Counted from the stretch's first letter, positions 34,522 through 43,468 are shown. The stretch: 64,000 nt of DNA from MAG-120531 sp038125995 (GCA_038125995.1 JAYPEX010000007.1:68247-132246), one strand, 5' to 3'. A program made the numbers and translations. Notes: generated by a model not told the origin, from the letters alone.

Positions 34522-35247
34522 ATGAGAGTCCACACCAAAGCCATTGTTCTGTCTTCGATCAAATACGCAGACAGCAGTTTAATCGTAAAGGCTTTTACAG
34601 AATCTGACGGATTAAAATCATATATATTACAAGGAGTTTTAGCTTCTAAAAAGGGGAAAGTCAAGGCGGCCTATTTTCTGCCCCTCTCTCAATTAGAAAT
34701 CGTTGCTAACCACAAGAATAATGCGACCCTAGAGCGAATTTCTGAGGTGAAAACCCATTACCACTACCAAACTGCTCATTCCAATCTAATTAAAAATTCA
34801 CTGGTCTTATTTCTTTCAGAAGTACTTTCATCGGCCGTTGTAGAAGAGGAAGAAAATCAAGAATTGTTTCATTTCTTATCGGAGTCTTTGATATGGATGG
34901 ATCAAAACGATCAGGTCGGTAATTTTCATTTACAATTTCTAATCAATCTAAGTCGCTTTTTAGGGTTTTATCCCGATCGCTCTACTATTGATGCTCCATA
35001 CTTTAATCTTTTAGAAGGAGCCTTTAGTTCTCATTTTTCTAATGAAAGCTCGTTAAATAATTCACTTTCAGAGGGCCTAAAGATGTTTTTAGGCACGAAT
35101 TTTGATAATTCAAAAGCGATTAAACTCGATAAAAACCTGAAAATTGAACTTATAAAATCGATGATACACTATTATCGATTGCATTTAAATTCATTTAAGT
35201 CTCCCAAATCCCTTGAAGTCCTCAATGTCGTCTTTTCCACACTATAA
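34522..35247 (+). CDS. recO: DNA repair protein RecO
   Basis: Mediates RecA loading in the RecFOR pathway. 241 aa from the ATG at 34522 (MRVHTKAIVLSSIKYADSSLIV, the conserved RecO N-terminal OB domain); a TTG at 34513 in the same frame is part of a promoter-like box and is not used. ILQGVLASKKGKVKAAYFLPLSQLEIV is the second RecO landmark. Its last 23 nt overlap the following TonB receptor. Confidence 0.92.
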   Translation: MRVHTKAIVLSSIKYADSSLIVKAFTESDGLKSYILQGVLASKKGKVKAAYFLPLSQLEIVANHKNNATLERISEVKTHYHYQTAHSNLIKNSLVLFLSEVLSSAVVEEEENQELFHFLSESLIWMDQNDQVGNFHLQFLINLSRFLGFYPDRSTIDAPYFNLLEGAFSSHFSNESSLNNSLSEGLKMFLGTNFDNSKAIKLDKNLKIELIKSMIHYYRLHLNSFKSPKSLEVLNVVFSTL

Positions 35248-37666
35248 AGCAGCTGTAAGCTTATTGATCCTCCTGTTGAGTTTCAGTTTGAAAGCACAGG
35301 ACTTTTTGGTGTATGATGCGAATACCAATACCCCCATAGACCAGGTGATTGTGTATACAACTGACCTCAAAGAAAGTATCAGTTCGAACAGTGATGGTCA
35401 AGTAGATCTTTCCCTATTTGAGGAGGATGAACTATTAGAGGTATATAAATTCGGGTATGAAAAGCTCAGAATCAGCAAACGCAGCTGGGCTAAAAATGAC
35501 TTTACCATTTACCTTTACACTCAAAGCATGCACTTGGATGAGGTCGTCATGTCGGTTTCTAAATGGAAACAATACAAGAGTCAGGTGCCTCAAAAGATTC
35601 AAGTAATCGATCAAAAAGCCCTAGAACTTCAACAACCTCAGACCTCAGCAGATCTACTCCAACAATCTGGAAATGTCTTTGTTCAAAAAAGTCAGTTAGG
35701 AGGGGGAAGTCCTATGATAAGAGGATTTGCTGCCAATCGATTGCTTTTAGTTGTCGATGGTGTGCGTATGAATAACGCCATTTTTAGAGGAGGAAACCTA
35801 CAAAGTGTAATCTCCATAGATCCCTTTATTGTCGATAAGACTGAGGTGCTTTTTGGAACTGGTTCTGTGATTTACGGATCAGATGCCATGGGAGGAGTCA
35901 TCAACTTTTACACAAAATCCAATGGGTTTAGTAGCAAAAGATCCTTTAAGGTCAATGCTCACAGTCGCTTTTCTTCATCAAATAACGAGTGGACTAATCA
36001 CGCTGATTTTTCTATTTCATCTTCCAAATGGTCTCATTTTAGCAGTATCACTCAAAGTGATTTTTCTGATTTAATGATGGGAACTAGTGGCCCTGATGAC
36101 TATTTAAATCCACTTTTCATAGAGCGAGTCGACGGTGTTGATCAAGTAGTTCAAAACGATCAACCTCTGAGGCAAATCAGTTCAGGATACTCCATGCTCA
36201 GCGCTTTTCACAAAAGCGTCTATCAACCCTCAAGCCATTGGAAACACGAATTTTCTTGGGTCTATTCTAAAACCTCTGACATTCCTAGATACGACCGACT
36301 TATAAGACCAGGTAAGGAAACGAACCCTCTTCGGTCTGCCGAGTGGTATTACGGACCTCAACTTTGGAACATGAAACACTACCAACTCCATCATTTGAGA
36401 TCGAATTCATTCTACAGCAACGCCTTATTAAGTATCGCGCATCAGCGGTTTGGAGAGAGTAGACACAATAGAGATTTTAACAGTCCTCTGTTAGAACACA
36501 CCGAAGAATTAGTTGATAGTTGGACTTTGAATTTGGATTATGAAAAGAGTATTGGGAAATCCATCGATCTTTTTTACGGATACGAATTCATCGACAATGT
36601 CGTTAATTCTACGGGGAGTATTGAAAACATCGAGAACCTTCAAACGACAAGCGCACCATCGCGTTATCCTGAAAATGCTAGTTGGAACTCTTCTGCGCTC
36701 TACCTCAACAGTACCTATAGGGCTTCTGATCACCTGAGTTTAATGAGTGGGATTCGCTACAATAAAATCAAAGCCTTTGCAAAGCTCAATCGAATGGAAT
36801 ACCAGTTTCCCTTCGATAAAATCAACTTAAACACTGGAGCTTTAACGGCTAATTTAGGAATGAATTGGTCCTTGAAAAACGCTCAATTAAGATTGAATAT
36901 TTCTTCTGGATTTAGAGCCCCAAATATCGATGATCTAGCCAAGGTATTCGATTCAGAACCTGGAGCAGTAGTAGTTCCTAACCCCGATCTTAAACCAGAG
37001 CACGCTAGAGGAATTGACCTCGGTTTTAAAACTCAAATAGAAGATCATACCGAAATTCGCATTTCTACTTACTACACCTTTATGGATCAAGTGATGGTTC
37101 GAAAAGACTACGATGCTTTTATTCCAAAAAACCAAACTCAGGCACAAGAATACCTCGAATATCAAGGAGAATTATCAAGAGTTCAAGCTGTTCAAAATTT
37201 AGCACACGCTAAAATAAAAGGCGTTGAGTTTGCTGTTAGATGTCTCGTCAATCCCGAATTTAAAATCATCGGCAATTACTCCTTGTCCAAGGGAGCGTAT
37301 CTGGATGAAAATGGACTGAGTTCATCCGTTAGACATGTGTCTCCTAACTTTGGACAGCTACAATTGATCTATGAAAAAGGACCTTTAGTGTTGAATTTTT
37401 ACAGTCTCTTTAACTCTGAAATTCCCTATGAAAATTTAGCATTAAGTGAGCGTTCTAAGTCCTATCTCTATGCCAAGGATCTCAACGGAAATCCCTATGC
37501 TCCCTCCTGGCAAACCTTGAATTTTAAATCTCAAATTCAACTGACACATCAAACTAAGTTTGGTTTTGCGATTGAGAATATAACAAATCTTCGTTATCGC
37601 CCGTATTCATCGGGAATCAGTGCCCCAGGAATCAATCTGATCAGCAGTTTGTCTCACCAATTTTAA
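35225..37666 (+). CDS. TonB-dependent receptor with carboxypeptidase-regulatory-like N-domain
   Basis: Outer-membrane active transporter, 813 aa from the ATG at 35225. Signal peptide (residues 1-25, LLSFSLKAQ), a small beta-sandwich domain (FLVYDANTNTPIDQVIVYTT) typical of Bacteroidota receptors, a TonB-box-like LDEVVMSVSKWKQ, plug domain with RGFAANRLLLVVDGVRMNNAIFRGG and GSVIYGSDAMGGVINFYTKS, and a 22-strand barrel ending in an aromatic residue (SSLSHQF). Substrate unknown; haem/siderophore or cobalamin are possible. The start lies 23 nt inside recO. A TTG at 35213 is a less likely start. Confidence 0.9.
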   Translation: MSSFPHYKAAVSLLILLLSFSLKAQDFLVYDANTNTPIDQVIVYTTDLKESISSNSDGQVDLSLFEEDELLEVYKFGYEKLRISKRSWAKNDFTIYLYTQSMHLDEVVMSVSKWKQYKSQVPQKIQVIDQKALELQQPQTSADLLQQSGNVFVQKSQLGGGSPMIRGFAANRLLLVVDGVRMNNAIFRGGNLQSVISIDPFIVDKTEVLFGTGSVIYGSDAMGGVINFYTKSNGFSSKRSFKVNAHSRFSSSNNEWTNHADFSISSSKWSHFSSITQSDFSDLMMGTSGPDDYLNPLFIERVDGVDQVVQNDQPLRQISSGYSMLSAFHKSVYQPSSHWKHEFSWVYSKTSDIPRYDRLIRPGKETNPLRSAEWYYGPQLWNMKHYQLHHLRSNSFYSNALLSIAHQRFGESRHNRDFNSPLLEHTEELVDSWTLNLDYEKSIGKSIDLFYGYEFIDNVVNSTGSIENIENLQTTSAPSRYPENASWNSSALYLNSTYRASDHLSLMSGIRYNKIKAFAKLNRMEYQFPFDKINLNTGALTANLGMNWSLKNAQLRLNISSGFRAPNIDDLAKVFDSEPGAVVVPNPDLKPEHARGIDLGFKTQIEDHTEIRISTYYTFMDQVMVRKDYDAFIPKNQTQAQEYLEYQGELSRVQAVQNLAHAKIKGVEFAVRCLVNPEFKIIGNYSLSKGAYLDENGLSSSVRHVSPNFGQLQLIYEKGPLVLNFYSLFNSEIPYENLALSERSKSYLYAKDLNGNPYAPSWQTLNFKSQIQLTHQTKFGFAIENITNLRYRPYSSGISAPGINLISSLSHQF

Positions 37667-37705
37667 AATCGGCTCCTGAAGCTCCTCTTTTTGTTAATAA
37701 TTGTG

Positions 37706-37713
37706 TAATTTTG
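37706..37713 (+). promoter_or_regulatory. -7 promoter box (TAATTTTG) for ileS
   Basis: TAATTTTG matches TAnnTTTG, 32 nt before the ileS ATG, with TTGTTA 12 nt upstream (TTG at 37691-37693). Confidence 0.55.
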
Positions 37714-37745
37714 CATCTTTAATTTTAGCTCAATAGCTTAGTATT

Positions 37746-40700
37746 ATGAAGTTTGCAGAATATAAAGGCCTCGATTTAACAGAAGTATCGAACTCTGTTC
37801 AACAGTTCTGGAAAGAAGCTGATATCTTTAATAAAAGTATCTCTCAACAAGAGGGGAAACCTAGCTATGTTTTTTTTGAAGGACCTCCTTCAGCAAATGG
37901 GATGCCTGGTATTCACCACGTGATGGCAAGGACCATCAAGGATATTTTTCCAAGATACAAAACCATGAAAGGGTTCCAAGTAAAGCGTAAGGCTGGATGG
38001 GATACTCATGGACTTCCTGTAGAATTAGGGGTTGAAAAAGAACTAGGGATTACCAAAGAAGACATCGGGACTAAAATTACTATTTCTCAGTACAACGACG
38101 CTTGTAGAAAAGCAGTAATGCGCTATACAGACGTATGGAATGATATGACTGAAAAAATAGGTTATTGGGTCGATATGAAAGACCCTTATATCACCTACGA
38201 ACCTAAGTACATGGAGACCGTATGGTGGCTTTTAAAACAAATCTATGATAAGGGCCTTATTTATAAAGGCTATACCATTCAACCCTATTCTCCCAAAGCT
38301 GGGACTGGTCTGAGTTCACACGAACTCAATCAGCCAGGTTGCTATCAAGATGTAACCGATACAACTGTAACGGCACAGTTTAAGGCGATCAACGAAAGTC
38401 TGCCTGAGAAATTAAAAGGCATTAGTGACACCCTATACTTCCTAGCGTGGACGACAACTCCTTGGACACTTCCGAGTAATACCGCATTAACAGTGGGTCC
38501 AAAAATCGAGTATGTTTGGGTGAAATCATTCAATCAATATACTTTTGAACCGATCACCGTCATCCTTGCAAAGTCATTAGTCGGCAAACAATTCTCTGGA
38601 AAATACACTCCAGTTGAACGCGAAGAAGAGCTGCAAGGCTTTAATGAAGGAGCCAAGAAAATTCCTTATTTCACAGGAGATAGCGTTCTCGGAAAAGAAC
38701 TCAAAAACATACGATACGAGCAATTAATCGATGCCGTACAACCCTATCAAAATCCAGAAAATGCCTTTAGAGTCATTCTCGGAGATTTTGTGACCACCGA
38801 AGATGGTACCGGTATTGTTCACACCGCTCCAACCTTTGGTGCTGACGATGCCCAGGCTGCTAAAGAAGCAGATCCAGAGGTGCCGCCAATGCTTGTTCTC
38901 GATGAAAACGGCACCCCTGTTCCTCTTGTTGACCTTCAGGGTAAATTTCGCCCTGAACTAGGAGAACTCGCTGGTAAATACGTCAAAAACGAGTACTATG
39001 AAGACGGAGAGGCTCCTGAAAAATCAGTAGACGTTGAAATTGCCATCCAACTCAAAATCGAAAACAAAGCCTTCAAGGTTGAAAAATACGTACACTCCTA
39101 TCCAAACTGTTGGAGAACAGACAAACCTGTTCTTTATTACCCCTTAGATTCTTGGTTTATCAAAGTAACCGATGTCAAAGATCGCATGTTTGAGCTCAAC
39201 CAAAGCATTAATTGGAAACCAAAAGCAACAGGAGAAGGAAGATTTGGTAACTGGCTTTCCAATGCCAATGATTGGAACCTTTCTCGTTCTCGATATTGGG
39301 GAATTCCACTTCCAATTTGGAGAACTGAAGACGGAAAAGAAGAGCGCATCATTGGATCTGTTGAAGAACTCAAGTCTGCAATGCAAGAATCTGTCAAGGC
39401 CGGTCTAATGGACAAAGACATCTTTGAAGATTTCATCCCTGGAGATAACAGCGAAGAAAACTATCAAAAAATTGACCTTCACAAAAATGTTGTAGATCAA
39501 ATCATCCTGATTTCGGAATCTGGAAAACCGATGAGAAGAGAATCTGATTTGATCGATGTTTGGTTTGATTCTGGATCCATGCCTTTTGCACAGTGGCACT
39601 ATCCTTTTGAAAACAAAGAAAAAATAGATAACAACACCTCCTTCCCTGCTGATTTTATCGCAGAAGGAGTCGATCAAACCAGAGGGTGGTTTTATACCCT
39701 TCACGCGATTGCCTCCATGGTATTTGATTCGGTTGCCTATAAAAACGTCGTGTCGAATGGAATGGTTCTTGACAAGGACGGTAAGAAAATGTCCAAACGT
39801 CTTGGAAATGCCATTGATCCTTTTGAAACTTTAAAAGATCACGGAGCGGATCCAACGCGTTGGTATATGATCTCCAACGCTAATCCTTGGGACAACTTAA
39901 AGTTTGATCTTGAAGGTGTTGCAGAGGTCAAACGAAAATTCTTCGGAACGCTTTACAATACCTATTCCTTCTTTAGCTTATACGCGAACTTGGACAACTT
40001 CTCCTACCGAGAAGAAGAGGTTCCAATGAATGATCGACCTGAAATCGATCGCTGGATTTTATCGGAACTCAATACCCTGATTCAAAAGGTTGACAAAGCC
40101 TATGAAGAATATGAGCCAACGAGAGCGACACGACTCATCTCAGACTTCGTTCAAGAAAATCTCTCTAACTGGTATGTGCGCCTCTGTAGAAGACGCTTTT
40201 GGAAGGGAGCCTATGAGACCGATAAAATTGCCGCCTACCAAACGCTCTATACTTGCTTAGAAACAGTGGCCCTTTTATCAGCACCAGTAGCTCCGTTCTT
40301 TATGGATCGACTCTATAGAGATTTGAGTTCTGTTTGTAGACCTAATGCTGCAGAATCTGTTCATTTAGCGGAATTCCCTAAAGCAGACACAAGCCTTATC
40401 GACAGTTCTCTAGAGCAAAAAATGGAGTTGGCACAACGCATGTCATCTCTTGTGCTTTCGCTCCGTCAAAAAGAAAAAATCAAGGTGAGACAACCACTTC
40501 AAAAAATTATGGTTCCTTACCACTCTGAAGAGGAAAAACAAGCCATTCTTGCTGTTGAAAATCTCGTAAAAGCGGAAGTCAATATCAAAGAACTTCAATT
40601 GATTACAGACGAAGACGGTATTATTGTAAAACAAATCAAGCCCAATTTTAAAACCCTTGGTCCCAAACACGGGAAGCACATGAAACAGATCGCTGCGGCT

Positions 40701-41150
40701 GTTGCAGGATTTAATGCTGAGGAAATCGCTATGATGGAACAAGAAGGTCATCGACTAATTGAACTTCCAGATACAACGATCGATTTAACCATCGATGATG
40801 TATTGATCTCTTCTCAAGATATCGAAGGCTGTTTAGTGGCCTCTGAAGGGTCTATTACTGTTGCCATAGACATTCACATCACTCCAGAACTTAAGAGTGA
40901 AGGAATCGCTAGAGAGATGGTCAATCGAATTCAAAATCTTAGAAAAGATTCTGGTTTTGAGGTTACTGATAAAATTATTGTAACTATTTTAAACGATGGT
41001 ATTGTAGAAAAGGCAATAAATATTAACTTAGACTACATTAAGACGGAAACATTAAGTGAAGAAATTCACTGTGTTGATGACTTACGTGAGGGTGTGGAGA
41101 TTGAATTTGACGATACTCGTACACGATTGTTTATCAAAAAAAAGGAATAA
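37746..41150 (+). CDS. ileS: Isoleucine-tRNA ligase, long (eukaryote-like) type
   Basis: 1134 aa class I synthetase. The HIGH region is the variant PSANGMPGIHHVMARTIKD, and DKDGKKMSKRLGN is the KMSKS loop; GVDQTRGWFYTLH lies in the catalytic domain, a large editing domain (about 190-430) is present. Length and the variant HIGH sequence match the type II, eukaryote-like IleS group usual in Bacteroidota, whose members are often naturally insensitive to mupirocin (family knowledge, not tested here). No C-terminal zinc finger is visible. Followed 2 nt later by the DksA-like gene. Confidence 0.96.
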   Translation: MKFAEYKGLDLTEVSNSVQQFWKEADIFNKSISQQEGKPSYVFFEGPPSANGMPGIHHVMARTIKDIFPRYKTMKGFQVKRKAGWDTHGLPVELGVEKELGITKEDIGTKITISQYNDACRKAVMRYTDVWNDMTEKIGYWVDMKDPYITYEPKYMETVWWLLKQIYDKGLIYKGYTIQPYSPKAGTGLSSHELNQPGCYQDVTDTTVTAQFKAINESLPEKLKGISDTLYFLAWTTTPWTLPSNTALTVGPKIEYVWVKSFNQYTFEPITVILAKSLVGKQFSGKYTPVEREEELQGFNEGAKKIPYFTGDSVLGKELKNIRYEQLIDAVQPYQNPENAFRVILGDFVTTEDGTGIVHTAPTFGADDAQAAKEADPEVPPMLVLDENGTPVPLVDLQGKFRPELGELAGKYVKNEYYEDGEAPEKSVDVEIAIQLKIENKAFKVEKYVHSYPNCWRTDKPVLYYPLDSWFIKVTDVKDRMFELNQSINWKPKATGEGRFGNWLSNANDWNLSRSRYWGIPLPIWRTEDGKEERIIGSVEELKSAMQESVKAGLMDKDIFEDFIPGDNSEENYQKIDLHKNVVDQIILISESGKPMRRESDLIDVWFDSGSMPFAQWHYPFENKEKIDNNTSFPADFIAEGVDQTRGWFYTLHAIASMVFDSVAYKNVVSNGMVLDKDGKKMSKRLGNAIDPFETLKDHGADPTRWYMISNANPWDNLKFDLEGVAEVKRKFFGTLYNTYSFFSLYANLDNFSYREEEVPMNDRPEIDRWILSELNTLIQKVDKAYEEYEPTRATRLISDFVQENLSNWYVRLCRRRFWKGAYETDKIAAYQTLYTCLETVALLSAPVAPFFMDRLYRDLSSVCRPNAAESVHLAEFPKADTSLIDSSLEQKMELAQRMSSLVLSLRQKEKIKVRQPLQKIMVPYHSEEEKQAILAVENLVKAEVNIKELQLITDEDGIIVKQIKPNFKTLGPKHGKHMKQIAAAVAGFNAEEIAMMEQEGHRLIELPDTTIDLTIDDVLISSQDIEGCLVASEGSITVAIDIHITPELKSEGIAREMVNRIQNLRKDSGFEVTDKIIVTILNDGIVEKAININLDYIKTETLSEEIHCVDDLREGVEIEFDDTRTRLFIKKKE

Positions 41151-41152
41151 TT

Positions 41153-41536
41153 ATGTCAGCAGAATCTAATCACAGATATTCCGACAAAGACTTGGCGGAA
41201 TTCAGAGAAATCATCGAGGATAAAATCAAAGTAGCTAAAGAACATTTAGAGTTGCTAAGAAGCGCCTACATGAATGATCACAACAACGGCACTGATGATA
41301 CTTCTCCAACCTTTAAAGCATTTGAAGAAGGCTCTGAAACGATGAGTAAAGAAGCCAATACACAACTTGCAATCCGTCAAGAAAAATTTATCAGAGATCT
41401 TAAAAACGCTATACTTCGAATTGAAAATAAGACTTATGGGGTTTGCAGAGTTACAGGAAAGTTAATCTCTAAGGAACGATTAAAATTAGTTCCTCACGCA
41501 ACTCTGAGCATCGAAGCAAAGAATATGCAAAAGTAA
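41153..41536 (+). CDS. TraR/DksA-family protein lacking zinc ligands
   Basis: 127 aa. N-terminal coiled-coil like DksA (residues 8-90), then a C-terminal globular part with YGVCRVTGKLISKERLKLVPHATLSIEAK. In canonical DksA this region holds CxxC...CxxC; here only one cysteine remains (CRVT, then TLSIEA). Such cysteine-poor DksA paralogues act without zinc in other bacteria and modulate RNA polymerase with ppGpp. Position directly behind ileS and before lspA is common in flavobacteria. Its transcript ends at a terminator that overlaps the next gene. Confidence 0.88.
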   Translation: MSAESNHRYSDKDLAEFREIIEDKIKVAKEHLELLRSAYMNDHNNGTDDTSPTFKAFEEGSETMSKEANTQLAIRQEKFIRDLKNAILRIENKTYGVCRVTGKLISKERLKLVPHATLSIEAKNMQK

Positions 41537-41541
41537 ACCTC

Positions 41542-41579
41542 AATGCCTTGTTCCACGTTCATCAAACAAGGCATTTTTT
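41542..41579 (+). terminator. Intrinsic terminator overlapping the start of the next gene
   Basis: Perfect 11-bp stem AATGCCTTGTT (41542-41552) with AACAAGGCATT (41565-41575), 12-nt loop and six T (41574-41579). It closes the ileS/DksA transcript, yet its left arm contains the ATG of the gene at 41543, and the whole hairpin encodes the first 13 codons of that gene. Confidence 0.85.
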
Positions 41580-42184
41580 GTCTAATAGGTATCGCTTATA
41601 GTTATTCCTTTGGACAAAAAACCATTCATAAATCATTTATTAAAGAAGGAGTCGATCAGATTTTTGTCGATGCCAAGGACAGTTTTGAAGTGGTTCTAAA
41701 GACAACCGATAGCAATAGCCTGACCATAAAAGCTGAAATTGAAGGAGAATACAGTCCCAATCAACTCGTCAATGTTTTTACAGATCGCAATCTACTGACT
41801 ATTGAACCAAGCTTCAATGCGGGATTTGTAATGCCAAATGACAAGCTTAGCGCTCACAAGGTATTGTCCGTTTCCCTTTTTATTGAAATCCCAAAGCAGT
41901 TTAAAGTAAAGCTCACCGGAAATTCTACCAATGCTGAAATTCACGGAGATTACAAAGATTTGAGAATTGAACTCAACGACGGTAATTGCACCCTCTACCA
42001 TGTAGCATCAAAAGTCACTGTGCACACCATTAAAGGTTCGATCAATGCTTATGTCGACAAGGCGACCATTGATGCTCACAGCACTTATGGAACTCTTGAA
42101 TCTGATTCCATTCCACTCGGCACATCTCAATTAAATTTAAAGAGTCAAATTGGGCACATTCAAATTATAAAAGCCAATAAATAA
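41543..42184 (+). CDS. Secreted beta-rich protein (DUF4097/adhesin-like)
   Basis: 213 aa. N-terminal signal peptide (KQGIFCLIGIAYSYSFGQ), then a repetitive beta-strand pattern with small and polar residues, e.g. DSNSLTIKAEIEGE, KVKLTGNSTNAEIHGDYKDLRIEL, KVTVHTIKGSINAYVDKATIDAHSTYGTLESD, reminiscent of DUF4097/putative auto-transporter adhesin solenoids. Function unknown. The only usable start is inside the DksA terminator stem, so expression requires read-through or another promoter. Followed by lspA. Confidence 0.7.
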   Translation: MPCSTFIKQGIFCLIGIAYSYSFGQKTIHKSFIKEGVDQIFVDAKDSFEVVLKTTDSNSLTIKAEIEGEYSPNQLVNVFTDRNLLTIEPSFNAGFVMPNDKLSAHKVLSVSLFIEIPKQFKVKLTGNSTNAEIHGDYKDLRIELNDGNCTLYHVASKVTVHTIKGSINAYVDKATIDAHSTYGTLESDSIPLGTSQLNLKSQIGHIQIIKANK

Positions 42185-42187
42185 TTG

Positions 42188-42195
42188 TATTTTTG
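42188..42195 (+). promoter_or_regulatory. -7 promoter box (TATTTTTG) for lspA
   Basis: TATTTTTG matches TAnnTTTG, 15 nt before the ATG at 42211. The box's final TTG is in frame with lspA and is a false start. Confidence 0.6.
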
Positions 42196-42210
42196 AGCGA
42201 ACGAAAACCT

Positions 42211-42828
42211 ATGAATTTAAAAAAAGTATCGCTGTTTGTCTTACTACTACTGATTGTAGATCAGTGGTCCAAGATCTATGTAAAAACACATTTTTACTTA
42301 GGGGAATCCATTGAGGTGTTTTCGTGGTTTAAGATTTTATTTATTGAAAACGAAGGAGCAGCCTGGGGAACCAAGCTCAGCGATATTCTCCCTATTGCGG
42401 AATCTTCGGCTAAACTATTTTTAACCCTTTTTCGATTAGTCGCCATAACCGCAATCGGATATTGGGTGATGCAAACAGTTAAAAACAAGGGGCCAAAACT
42501 CTTGATTATTGCTCAGATTCTCATTTTTGCTGGAGCACTTGGCAACATTATTGACTCCGTATTTTACGGAATCATTTTTAATCATTCCAACGGTCAAATC
42601 GCCTCGTGGATGGCAGAAGTTCCCTACAGTCAACTGTTTCATGGAAAAGTAGTCGACATGCTCTATTTTCCGCTTGTTGATACGACATGGCCTAACTGGC
42701 TGCCTGTAATAGGAGGAAATCAATTCCAATTTTTTCAACCCGTTTTCAATATCGCTGATACCGCAATCAGCACGGGGGTTGGAATTCTATTAGTCTTTAG
42801 CAAGAAAGTCTTTCCGAAAACTGTCTAG
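42211..42828 (+). CDS. lspA: Lipoprotein signal peptidase (signal peptidase II)
   Basis: Cleaves prolipoprotein signal peptides in the inner membrane. 205 aa from the ATG at 42211 (MNLKKVSLFVLLLLIVDQWSK), four hydrophobic segments, the conserved N in FIENEGAAWG, and the catalytic aspartates in GALGNIIDSVFYG and FNIADTAISTGV. A TTG at 42193 in the same frame is inside a -7 box. Slightly longer than the E. coli enzyme because of a loop (about 125-170), common in Bacteroidota. Confidence 0.95.
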   Translation: MNLKKVSLFVLLLLIVDQWSKIYVKTHFYLGESIEVFSWFKILFIENEGAAWGTKLSDILPIAESSAKLFLTLFRLVAITAIGYWVMQTVKNKGPKLLIIAQILIFAGALGNIIDSVFYGIIFNHSNGQIASWMAEVPYSQLFHGKVVDMLYFPLVDTTWPNWLPVIGGNQFQFFQPVFNIADTAISTGVGILLVFSKKVFPKTV

Positions 42829-42847
42829 TAAAGTCTCCTTAACTTTT

Positions 42848-43414
42848 TCAATTTGCTCTAAACAGATACGTCTTCTTAGGGGTAACACAGTAATCTAAAG
42901 GAATATCACTAGAAAAGACTTCTTCAAATTCTTCTTCAGCATCAAAAAAGCTTAAACCAATTTTTAGCACGTTTTCGCTACACTTGGCCAAGAATCCGTC
43001 GTACATCCCTTTTCCATATCCAATACGATGTCCCTGCTTGTCAAAAGCCAATAGGGGAACAAACACCACATCTATTTTCTTTGGATCGATTTCAATACCA
43101 TCAACCGGTTCTGGAATTCCCCATTTATTAATGACAAGTGAAGTAGAATCGAGCAACAAATAGTGTTTGAGTTGCGCTCCAATAACCTTAGGAACTACTA
43201 CCTCTTTGTCTTTTCCTTGAATAATTGAAAGAAGATACTCGGTGTTTATTTCGTTTTTTTGCTCGATTGGCAAAAACAAATGATAGTACTGAGCCTTCCA
43301 AATAGGAAGCTCTAGTAGTCGATTCGCAATAGCAAAACTCATCGAATCCATCTCTTGAGCGTTCAATTTAGCTCTTAAATCGCTGTAGTGTTTTCTCAGT
43401 GTTTTTTTATCCAC
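42848..43414 (-). CDS. fthC: 5-formyltetrahydrofolate cyclo-ligase
   Basis: Converts 5-formyl-THF to 5,10-methenyl-THF using ATP. DKKTLRKHYSDLRAKL at the N-terminus, LFLPIEQKNEINTEYLL, VFVPLLAFDKQGHRIGYGKGMYDGFL (the ATP/Mg loop) and PLDYCVTPKKTYL are all family landmarks. The frame extends to a TTG at 43438, but that TTG is the tail of a -7 box (43436-43443), so I start at the GTG at 43414 (188 aa). Convergent with lspA, 19 nt apart. Confidence 0.9.
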   Translation of the reverse strand: MDKKTLRKHYSDLRAKLNAQEMDSMSFAIANRLLELPIWKAQYYHLFLPIEQKNEINTEYLLSIIQGKDKEVVVPKVIGAQLKHYLLLDSTSLVINKWGIPEPVDGIEIDPKKIDVVFVPLLAFDKQGHRIGYGKGMYDGFLAKCSENVLKIGLSFFDAEEEFEEVFSSDIPLDYCVTPKKTYLFRAN

Positions 43415-43435
43415 CTTTTGTAATTTATACCAAAA

Positions 43436-43443
43436 CAAAGATA
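43436..43443 (-). promoter_or_regulatory. -7 promoter box (TATCTTTG) for the 5-FCL gene
   Basis: TATCTTTG on the minus strand matches TAnnTTTG, 21 nt before the GTG at 43414. On the plus strand a TACCTTCG variant at 43455-43462 faces the other way for uvrC. Confidence 0.6.
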
Positions 43444-43454
43444 CAATTAATTAC

Positions 43455-43462
43455 TACCTTCG
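43455..43462 (+). promoter_or_regulatory. Variant -7 box (TACCTTCG) for uvrC
   Basis: TACCTTCG differs from TAnnTTTG at one base and lies 6 nt before the uvrC GTG at 43469; it is divergent from the 5-FCL box 12 bp away. If used, the uvrC mRNA is leaderless. Confidence 0.35.
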
Positions 43463-43468
43463 TCACTA

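Noticed and set aside
41580..41640. An alternative start for the 41.5-kb secreted gene downstream of the terminator
   Set aside because: No in-frame ATG, GTG or TTG exists before the signal peptide ends, so 41543 remains the only candidate.
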